43,174 bases of DNA, from the NCBI GenBank assembly GCA_900752015.1, contig CAADTZ010000016.1, positions 1 through 43,174 on the forward strand, read 5' to 3'. The translations under genes were made by a program, and so were the position numbers. The notes under the pieces were generated by a model. The model saw only the letters and a program-made list of their open reading frames with translations. It was not told the origin of the DNA and did no database searches. Source of the DNA: an uncultured Collinsella sp. (GTDB lineage Bacteria > Actinomycetota > Coriobacteriia > Coriobacteriales > Coriobacteriaceae). Each line of letters starts with the position of its first letter. The first letter of the stretch is position 1. This document shows, one piece after another, positions 1 to 6,262 of the stretch.

Positions 1-387
1 ATGCTGGGCACTAACGACTGCAAGACGGTCTTCGGCGTGACAGCCTCCGATATTGCCCGCGGCGCCATGGCGTTGATTCGCGCCGTCCGTGCATTTGCCT
101 GGACCGATGCCGCGCCCTGCCCACGGATTCTGCTGATGGCGCCTATTAAGATTAAGCCGCAGATCGCCGACGTATATATGACCGATTTTGACGAGCATTC
201 CGTAGAAGCCTCGGAACATTTTGGTGAGTACTACGCGCATGTGGCTGAGCAGTTTGGCTGCGACTTTTTGAATGCCGCCGACTTTGCCGAGCCGGGCGAT
301 ATCGACTATCTGCACATGATGCCCGAAAGCCACGAGAGCTTGGGACATGCCGTGGCAGCCAAGCTCCAAGAGATGCTCGGTGAGTAG
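1..387 (+). CDS. SGNH/GDSL-family hydrolase, C-terminal part (cut by window edge)
   Basis: The reading frame is open at base 1, so the N-terminal part with the GDS nucleophile block lies outside the window; the ATG at base 1 is probably an internal Met. The visible 128 residues start with GTND (residues 3-6), the block III oxyanion motif of SGNH hydrolases, and carry a DxxH pair (D102, H105) in the position of the catalytic Asp-His, followed by the usual ExHxxLGxAVA tail. The family hydrolyses esters, often acetyl or aryl esters; the substrate here cannot be told. The nearest matches I would expect are arylesterase-type SGNH proteins. Family call is firm, function is not. Confidence 0.75.
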   Translation: MLGTNDCKTVFGVTASDIARGAMALIRAVRAFAWTDAAPCPRILLMAPIKIKPQIADVYMTDFDEHSVEASEHFGEYYAHVAEQFGCDFLNAADFAEPGDIDYLHMMPESHESLGHAVAAKLQEMLGE

Positions 388-667
388 CGCGGACTAAAGC
401 AGTACAAAAGTTCCCCTTGCGATGGCTTGTTTCGTTGGTTTGTCTTGATCTGTAACAGTTGTAAGGCCGAAAACGGGCTAGATGTTACAGATTGAGATTA
501 TCTAGGTCGATATCGGTCGTTTGTCTCGATCTGTAACATCTAGGGTCGATTTTGCCGAGCTACTGTTACAGATCGAGATTATCTTCTCAGCGGAATTTGA
601 ATGTCTCAATCTGTAACAGGTGGGCCGAAAAATGGACTCTAACTGTTAGGGATCGAGATGTTTGTGG
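388..667. repeat. Three tandem hairpins, about 80-bp period, in an intergenic region
   Basis: Between the SGNH gene and the thiD terminator there are three copies of the same imperfect palindrome. Left arms of 16 bases (gtctYRatctgtaaca) lie at 442-457, 523-538 and 603-618. Right arms (tgttacagatcgaga and variants) lie at 483-497, 564-578 and 644-658. Each pair is separated by a 25-base centre that itself carries a smaller inverted motif of the ggCCGAAAAcgGGctA kind. Spacing between units is 81 and 80 bases. No coding potential was seen. This is not a CRISPR: the repeated part is the hairpin arm, the centres are related to one another, and there are no cas genes. Confidence 0.75.
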
Positions 668-668
668 G

Positions 669-705
669 AACCACCGCAAAGGTGTCTGCCCCCTTTGCGG
701 TGGTT
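669..705. terminator. Hairpin terminator downstream of thiD
   Basis: A perfect 14-bp stem (669-682 with 692-705) with a 9-base loop ends 15 bases downstream of the thiD stop. Only the plus strand has a short T run after it (tttt), so for thiD on the minus strand it may act more as a 3'-end stabiliser than as a classic intrinsic terminator. Confidence 0.5.
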
Positions 706-719
706 TTGGGCTGCGAATC

Positions 720-1550
720 TTAATACTGCCACATGTGATTGACGGGGCCGGAGCCTCTGCCCATGTCAAAGCCAGCGGCCAGAGCGCCCGTTAGGTAGGC
801 CTTGCCGGCGTTGACGGCATCGGCAAGATCCATGCCCTGGGCCAGCGCGCAGGCGATGGCGGACGAAAGCGTACAGCCGGTGCCGTGCGTGTTATTGGTG
901 TCGATACGCTTGTGGCGGAACCACGTGGTGAGCGGATCGCCCAGGTGGTTGCCCTCGTCATCGAGCGGTGCGGGCTCTGCTAGCACATCGTTGGCCTCGT
1001 TGACAAAATGCCCGCCCTTAACGAGGGACGCGCACCCAAAGCGGCGGGTGAGGAGCATGGCGGCATTTTGCTGCGTGCGCTCGGAATCGACCTCGTAATC
1101 GAGCAGCGCCATGGCCTCGGGAATATTGGGCGTGATGACGGTCGCCAGTGGGAACAGGCGGCGTGTAAGCGCTTCGGCGGCGTCCTCTGCGATCAGGCGA
1201 GCGCCCGAGGTAGCGACCATGACGGGGTCGACGACGATATTTTGTGCGTCCCAGGCGCTCAAGCGGTCGGCGATAACCTCGATAATTTCGGCAGAGGAAA
1301 CCATGCCGATCTTGACGGCGCTGGGTCGAATATCGTCAAAAACGGCATCGATCTGCGCCGCGACAATATCCGGGGAGATGTTTTGCACGGCGGTGACACC
1401 GAGCGTGTTTTGTGCGGTTATGGCTGTGATGGCCGTCTCGGCATACAGGCGGTGCGCCGTGATGGTCTTGATGTCGGCCTGAATGCCGGCGCCACCGCTG
1501 GAATCGGATCCTGCGATGGATAGAACGGCGGGTACCTTACTGCGATCCAT
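720..1550 (-). CDS. thiD: Hydroxymethylpyrimidine / phosphomethylpyrimidine kinase ThiD
   Basis: Phosphorylates HMP and HMP-phosphate to HMP-pyrophosphate, the pyrimidine half of thiamine. The 276-residue length is normal for the ribokinase-fold family. Visible motifs are the N-terminal GSDSSGGAGIQADIKT (about residues 14-29), the VVDPVMVATSG strand (106-116) and the anion-hole/catalytic THGTGCTLSSA (221-231). It lies 182 bases downstream of thiC on the same strand, so the two probably make one thiamine pyrimidine operon under the TPP riboswitch, although a GC-rich hairpin in the gap could reduce read-through. No fusion to ThiE or TenA is seen. Confidence 0.95.
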   Translation of the reverse strand: MDRSKVPAVLSIAGSDSSGGAGIQADIKTITAHRLYAETAITAITAQNTLGVTAVQNISPDIVAAQIDAVFDDIRPSAVKIGMVSSAEIIEVIADRLSAWDAQNIVVDPVMVATSGARLIAEDAAEALTRRLFPLATVITPNIPEAMALLDYEVDSERTQQNAAMLLTRRFGCASLVKGGHFVNEANDVLAEPAPLDDEGNHLGDPLTTWFRHKRIDTNNTHGTGCTLSSAIACALAQGMDLADAVNAGKAYLTGALAAGFDMGRGSGPVNHMWQY

Positions 1551-1603
1551 GTTCGCTCCCTTGTCCGGTCGGATTCAAATGGGTCTTTTACCCCGCATTA
1601 TAA

Positions 1604-1645
1604 AGATGCCCGGGCCGGCTTTATTCCGAACCCGGGCGGGCGATG
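1604..1645 (-). other. GC-rich hairpin between thiC and thiD
   Basis: A gcccggg/cccgggc stem flanks an A/T-richer loop between the two thi genes. On the minus strand it is followed by atcttta, a weak T-rich run. It could partially terminate thiC transcripts before thiD. A second small inverted repeat (caattgtt ... aacaattg) lies at 1667-1690. Confidence 0.3.
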
Positions 1646-1732
1646 CAATCTTTACGCAAATGTAAGCAATTGTTCACACGTCAACAATTGACAGGCACCA
1701 GCTCGCCGCCAGAAGCGGCCGCGGCGACAGGG

Positions 1733-3067
1733 CTAGTCCTCCATGCCGAGGTCGATTGTCGTGCCTTCGAACACCTTGTTGACGGTGCGGACGGCGCACA
1801 TCTTGCCGCACATGGTGCAAGTGCCCTCGGTGGCGGCAGGGGACTCCTCGTAGCGCTTCTTGCCTGTAACCGGGTCGAGCGCGCACTTCCACATGGCGTC
1901 CCAGTCGAGCTTGCGGCGTGCCTGGCCCATCTTGTCGTCCATGTCGCGGGCGTGGGGCACCTTCTTGGCAATATCGGCGGCGTGTGCGGCAATCTTGGTG
2001 GCCATGAGGCCGTCGAGCACATCCTGGGCGTTGGGTAGGCACAGGTGCTCGGCCGGCGTCACGTAGCACAGGAAGTCGGCACCCGAGCTCGCGGAGATAG
2101 CGCCACCGATGGCGGCGGTGATGTGGTCGTAACCCACGCCGATATCGGTCACCAGTGGCCCGAGCACATAGAACGGGGCGTTGTGGCACAGGCGCTTCTG
2201 CAGTTTCATGTTGGCGGCGATCTCGTCGAGCGCCATGTGACCCGGGCCCTCGACCATGACCTGGACGCCGGCGGCCCAAGCGCGCTTGCACAGCTTGCCC
2301 AGCTCGATCATCTCAGCGGTCTCGGTGGCGTCGTTGGAGTCGTAGAGGCAGCCCGGGCGGCAGGAGTCGCCGAGCGAAATCGTCACGTCGTACTCGTGGC
2401 AGATCTCGAGCACCTCGTCGTAGAACTCGTAGAAGGGGTTCTCATTGCCGGTGACCTCCATCCAGCCAAACAGCAGCGAGCCGCCACGGCTGACGATGTT
2501 CATGAGGCGGCCGGTCTCCTTAAAGGTCTTGATGACCGACTTGTTGATGCCGCAGTGGATGGTCATGAAGTCCACGCCGTCCACGGCGTGCGCGCGAACG
2601 ACCTCGAGCAGGTCGTCCTTGGTGAGCTTGACCAGCGGCTTTTCCATGTAGCCGATGGCGTCGTACATGGGGACGGTGCCCACCATGAGCGGCGTCTCGT
2701 CGATGAGCTGCTGGCGGAACTGGCGCGTCTTGCCCGAGTTGGAGAGGTCCATGATGGCGTCGGCGCCAAAGTCCTCGGCGATCTTGACCTTCTTCCATTC
2801 CTCGGCGGCATCGGCCTTGTCGCCCGAGATGCCCAAGTTCACGTTGACCTTGGTGGACAGGCCCTCGCCGACACCAAAGGCGCGCATGCCCTTTTTGATA
2901 TGCACGATGTTGGCGGGAATGGCGATGCGGCCGTCTGCCACGCGCTCGCGGATGTACTCGGGGTCGCGATGCTCGCGCTCGGCGACCTCTTTCATCTGAG
3001 GTGTGATCTGCCCAGCGCGGGCGAAGTCGATTTGCGTGACGAGCTTGGGCTCGGTCTGTGTGCTCAT
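1733..3067 (-). CDS. thiC: Phosphomethylpyrimidine synthase ThiC
   Basis: Radical-SAM enzyme that rearranges aminoimidazole ribotide to HMP-phosphate. I place the start at the ATG at 3067, giving MSTQTEPKLV and 444 residues. The frame is open further upstream to an ATG at 3091, but that codon lies inside the conserved 3' part of the TPP riboswitch (TAATGCCAACGAAGGGAG), whose AAGGGAG serves as the Shine-Dalgarno. The cluster motif is at the C terminus: CTMCGKMC with cysteines 417, 420 and 424. This CX2CX3C spacing is, as I recall, typical of the short (about 430-residue) anaerobe clade, while the long proteobacterial form has CX2CX4C. The protein lacks the long N-terminal domain of the proteobacterial type. 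Expressed with thiD. Confidence 0.96.
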   Translation of the reverse strand: MSTQTEPKLVTQIDFARAGQITPQMKEVAEREHRDPEYIRERVADGRIAIPANIVHIKKGMRAFGVGEGLSTKVNVNLGISGDKADAAEEWKKVKIAEDFGADAIMDLSNSGKTRQFRQQLIDETPLMVGTVPMYDAIGYMEKPLVKLTKDDLLEVVRAHAVDGVDFMTIHCGINKSVIKTFKETGRLMNIVSRGGSLLFGWMEVTGNENPFYEFYDEVLEICHEYDVTISLGDSCRPGCLYDSNDATETAEMIELGKLCKRAWAAGVQVMVEGPGHMALDEIAANMKLQKRLCHNAPFYVLGPLVTDIGVGYDHITAAIGGAISASSGADFLCYVTPAEHLCLPNAQDVLDGLMATKIAAHAADIAKKVPHARDMDDKMGQARRKLDWDAMWKCALDPVTGKKRYEESPAATEGTCTMCGKMCAVRTVNKVFEGTTIDLGMED

Positions 3068-3075
3068 TGGCACGG

Positions 3076-3170
3076 CTCCCTTCGTTGGCATTACCCATAT
3101 CAGGTTTGCGGGTCAGGGCGGGCGCGCCCAGTCTCAGCCTGCCGTCTTGTCCTGCAAGCTCCCCGTTTAT
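3076..3170 (-). promoter_or_regulatory. TPP riboswitch controlling thiC(-thiD)
   Basis: Read on the minus strand, the leader shows the TPP-aptamer hallmarks in order: GGGGAGCTTGC, GGCTGAGAC, the CGCCCTGACCCGC region, AACCTGATATGGGTAATGCC, and the closing AACGAAGGGAG. The thiC Shine-Dalgarno is the last part of the aptamer, so ligand binding probably hides the ribosome site, that is, translational control. No separate terminator hairpin is seen between aptamer and start. Confidence 0.95.
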
Positions 3171-3238
3171 GTGGTGGGCTCAAGTATAGCTCGAATGGGT
3201 ACGATTGACGCGATGAGCATGCCCGTGGGGAGGCGAAC

Positions 3239-3760
3239 ATGGAAGACAAGCATCTATATCGAGAGACACAGTGGGACGTGTCGGCCGAGGCGGGCCGTGC
3301 CCATCATGGACTGGTCGCAATTGGTTTTGCGATTCTTGTCGTGATGGTGATTGCCTGTTGTATCTGGATGTTTGGCGAGCGTGGGGGAGCTGCATGGGAG
3401 TTCGAGGCTGATGACAGCCTACCGATTATGACGGTGAGGAGTACTGGCGGTAATGCCAATACGCTCGCCGTTCCGGGCGATTATTGGTACCCGCGCGATG
3501 AGTTTGTGCAGTTGCAACTGAGTGGTGGGTCCATTCCAGGTGAAGAAATCGAATGCGTGACGTTTGACGCGGCGCTCAAAACGCTCACGGTGAAGCTCAA
3601 AGATCAAGGAGATGCGCCCACGACCATGGATATCGCCCTGACGGAATGGCGTCTGGAACCTCCGTCGGGCGTTGCGGTATCCGACGTAGGGCACGTTAAG
3701 ATTACCTACCAAGATGGCTCGACGAGCGAGATTGCAAAGGCCGATGGCTTGGCGGAGTAA
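3239..3760 (+). CDS. Single-pass membrane protein of unknown function
   Basis: The 173-residue product has a charged N terminus of about 23 residues, one clear hydrophobic helix (about 24-45, rich in A, I, V and M with two cysteines) and a C-terminal domain of about 125 residues that would lie outside the membrane. The outer part has many acidic residues and alternating hydrophobic/polar stretches suggesting beta structure. I recognise no family. The ATG is preceded by ggggagg at good spacing. The gene is divergent from thiC and starts 69 bases beyond the riboswitch, but nothing ties it to thiamine. It converges on yaaA with only 23 bases between stops and no clear terminator. Confidence 0.7.
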   Translation: MEDKHLYRETQWDVSAEAGRAHHGLVAIGFAILVVMVIACCIWMFGERGGAAWEFEADDSLPIMTVRSTGGNANTLAVPGDYWYPRDEFVQLQLSGGSIPGEEIECVTFDAALKTLTVKLKDQGDAPTTMDIALTEWRLEPPSGVAVSDVGHVKITYQDGSTSEIAKADGLAE

Positions 3761-3783
3761 TGGGGTGTTTGGAAACGGCGGGC

Positions 3784-4593
3784 CTATTGTGCCTGTGCGT
3801 TCATGAAAACCAGGGTGTTTTTGTCTGAAAGCTCGGGGATGTGCCGATAGCCGATGTTGAATGCGGTAAGTTCGCTTGCATCCTCGAGCTTGTTTTCTGC
3901 CATCCACCGCACCATGGAGCCGCGCGCCTTTTTGCTGGCGGTCGACCGTTGGATGGGCTTCCCGTTGCGGATACCCTCGCCAAAGAGGCATGTGACGGCC
4001 GTGGCGTCGTCCGCGAGGTGGGGCAGAACGGCTTTGGCATACTCTACGCTGGCGAGGTTGACGATCGTGGTGTTTGAGCCTGCCGGGGCGGTAGCCCGTG
4101 CGAGCTTGTCGCCCCAAAACGCGTAGAGGTCTCGGGCATCGTCGACGGCGAGCTTCGCGCCCATCTCCAGCCGATACGGTTCGACGGCATGAAAGGGACG
4201 AACGCACCCGTAGAGGCCGGAGAGGATCCACAGGTGGCTTTGCAGCCAGGCGAGCTGTTCGGCATCCATTACCTCGGGTGCCATGCTCTGGTACTGAATG
4301 CCGTGATAGGACATGATGGCAGGGGAGATGCGGCGCGCGATATCGGGATCGGCAAGATCGCCGTTTCCCAAGATGGGCTCGAACTCATGCAAAATGTCGA
4401 GACAAGGGGCCAGCAGCTTGTCGCTGACGTTCCACAGAGCTTGTAGACCGCTGTCGCCTTCGGTTCGTTCGATGTCCAAGAGCGCATGGTGCAGCTGGGC
4501 GGTCTTGCGCGCAAAGGGCGGAATCCCCTGAACTTCAAAAGCATCTTGTGCCGCGCGCATTTGCTTGGCGGGTGAAACGATGACCTGGAGCAT
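3784..4593 (-). CDS. yaaA: YaaA/DUF328 family, peroxide stress protein
   Basis: The 269-residue length and the N-terminal SPAKQM (7-12), YHGIQYQ (96-102), LSGLYG (124-129) and KKARGSMVRWMAEN (221-234) motifs are all hallmarks of the YaaA family. E. coli YaaA lowers free intracellular iron under hydrogen peroxide stress and binds DNA. In an anaerobe it would fit iron management on oxygen exposure. The gene stands alone: upstream lies a palindrome and the convergently oriented end of the next operon is also on the minus strand. No frame or residue oddities were seen. Confidence 0.92.
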   Translation of the reverse strand: MLQVIVSPAKQMRAAQDAFEVQGIPPFARKTAQLHHALLDIERTEGDSGLQALWNVSDKLLAPCLDILHEFEPILGNGDLADPDIARRISPAIMSYHGIQYQSMAPEVMDAEQLAWLQSHLWILSGLYGCVRPFHAVEPYRLEMGAKLAVDDARDLYAFWGDKLARATAPAGSNTTIVNLASVEYAKAVLPHLADDATAVTCLFGEGIRNGKPIQRSTASKKARGSMVRWMAENKLEDASELTAFNIGYRHIPELSDKNTLVFMNAQAQ

Positions 4594-4618
4594 GAACTCT
4601 CCTCTGCCAAAAAAGAAA

Positions 4619-4681
4619 TTGCGGTGGAATACGGTCTGTTTGGGCTATTGAAAGATCAAATCAATCCGTATTCCACCGCAA
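4619..4681. repeat. Palindrome of the ttgcggtgRAATA family between yaaA and the aminopeptidase
   Basis: A perfect 16-bp inverted repeat (4619-4634 with 4666-4681) encloses a 31-base loop. The arm starts ttgcggtggaatac, which matches the arms of the palindrome at 25709-25782 and the half copies at 42709 and 43071. It may serve as a terminator for the aminopeptidase on the minus strand. Confidence 0.7.
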
Positions 4682-4698
4682 GTTATGGGTGGGGTGGA

Positions 4699-6096
4699 TT
4701 AGGCGCGCTCGAGGAAGGCCTTGTAGCCGCGATAGGCCTCGTAGATATCGGCCTTGTTGGCGACCTCCCACAGGGCGTGCATGGACAGGACGGCAACGCC
4801 GGAGTCGATGACGTTCATGCCGTACTTGGCCATGATGTAGGCAATGGTGCCGCCGCCGCCCGCGTTGACGCGACCGAGCTCGCAGGTCTGGAAGTCCACG
4901 CCGGCCTCGTCCATGATGTCGCGGACGAGGGCCACGTACTCGGCGTCGGCGTCGTTGGAGCCACCCTTGCCGCGGCTGCCCGTGTACTTGTTAAAGCACA
5001 GGCCGCGACCCATAAAGGCGGCGTTCTTGGTCTCGAACTTGCCGGCGTAGCCCGGGTCGAAGCCGGCGGACACGTCAGAGGATAGCATGCGGCTGCGGGC
5101 GAGTGCGCGGCGCAGGGCAAGCGGGCTATTCTCGCCGGCGAGCGTCATGATCTCGGCGACGGTGTTCTCGAAGAAGCGGCTCGTCATGCCGGTGGCGCCC
5201 ACGGAACCGATCTCCTCCTTGTCGACGATGAGTGTGATGCTCGTGCGTTCCACGTTGGCGACGTTGATCTGGGCGAGCATGGACGGATAGGCGCAGACAC
5301 GGTCGTCGTGGCCATAGCCCAGAATCATGGAGCGGTCGAGGCCCATGTCGCGGGCCGGGCCGGCGGGCACGACCTCGATCTCGGCGGAGAGGAAGTCCTC
5401 CTCCTCGACGTCGTACTGCTCCTTGAGGATATCCAGGAACATCTGCTTGACGGGCTCCTTGGGAGCGTCTTTGTCGTCCTCATCGAACTTGACGGGACGG
5501 CCGCCCACGATCACGTCGAGGATCTCGGCGTCGACAGCGTCCTTGGCGGGCTTGGACATCTGCTCGCTCGAGAGGTGGATCAGCAGGTCGGAGATGGTAA
5601 AGACCGGGTCGTCTTCCTTGTCGCCGATGTTGATGTCGACGGTGGTGCCGTCCTTTTTGCAGATGACGCCCACGAGTGCGAGCGGGGAGGCTACCCAGTG
5701 GTAGCTCTTGACGCCGCCGTAGTAGTGCGTGTCGAGGTAGGCCATGTCGCCGGCCTCGAAGGCGGGATTCTGCTTAAGGTCCAGGCGCGGCGAGTCCACG
5801 TGGGCGCCCAGGATGTTAAAGCCCTGCTCGAGCGGGGCGGTGCCCAGGTTGACGAGCATAAGGTCCTTGCCGTGGTTGGCGGCGTACACCTTGTCGCCTG
5901 CCTTGAGCTCGCGGCCTTCGGCGATCACGGTCTCCAGGTCGACGTATCCCGCCTCCTCGGCCATCTTGATGCCGGCCTTGACGCACAGGCGCTCGGTCTT
6001 GTTCTCGCTCAAAAACTGCTTATAGCCGCGGCAAAGCTCCTCGAGCTCCTCGACTTGCTGTGGCGTGTACTTTTTCCATGCGCAGGGACGCTCCAT
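4699..6096 (-). CDS. M18-family aminopeptidase
   Basis: Zinc metallo-aminopeptidase of the aspartyl aminopeptidase/ApeA family, releasing N-terminal residues (often acidic) from peptides in the cytoplasm. I use the ATG at 6096 (MERPCAWKKY, 465 residues), which has aaaggag 8 bases upstream; the much longer open frame upstream has no support. Metal and catalytic motifs are in order: GAHVDSPRLDLK (98-109, His99, Asp101), GHDDR (262-266), VDKEEIGS (291-298) and SMHALWE near the C terminus. The length matches the family. It is divergent from polA and appears monocistronic. Confidence 0.95.
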   Translation of the reverse strand: MERPCAWKKYTPQQVEELEELCRGYKQFLSENKTERLCVKAGIKMAEEAGYVDLETVIAEGRELKAGDKVYAANHGKDLMLVNLGTAPLEQGFNILGAHVDSPRLDLKQNPAFEAGDMAYLDTHYYGGVKSYHWVASPLALVGVICKKDGTTVDINIGDKEDDPVFTISDLLIHLSSEQMSKPAKDAVDAEILDVIVGGRPVKFDEDDKDAPKEPVKQMFLDILKEQYDVEEEDFLSAEIEVVPAGPARDMGLDRSMILGYGHDDRVCAYPSMLAQINVANVERTSITLIVDKEEIGSVGATGMTSRFFENTVAEIMTLAGENSPLALRRALARSRMLSSDVSAGFDPGYAGKFETKNAAFMGRGLCFNKYTGSRGKGGSNDADAEYVALVRDIMDEAGVDFQTCELGRVNAGGGGTIAYIMAKYGMNVIDSGVAVLSMHALWEVANKADIYEAYRGYKAFLERA

Positions 6097-6262
6097 GACG
6101 CAGGCTCCTTTCGGATCGATCGTGCTGGTTGATGTACCGTGAGCCATCGTATCACGCGCGGGCTCACGGTGGCGGGGGAGCTTGATGTGCGGTGGCCGCG
6201 GGGCAGGGAGCGTGTAAACTGGTGTGAGCAAACCGTGCCCAGCCCAAAGCGAGGTATTCAAT

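Noticed and set aside
442..658. CRISPR array
   Set aside because: The repeated parts are hairpin arms with related centres, period about 80, no spacers of foreign character and no cas genes.
552..794. 80-codon ORF in the hairpin region
   Set aside because: It crosses the hairpin repeat, the terminator and the end of thiD; no ribosome site.
2045..3208. A 387-codon open frame antisense to thiC
   Set aside because: It is a shadow of thiC in GC-rich DNA: low-complexity V/G/H-rich product, and the real gene with a TPP riboswitch lies on the other strand.
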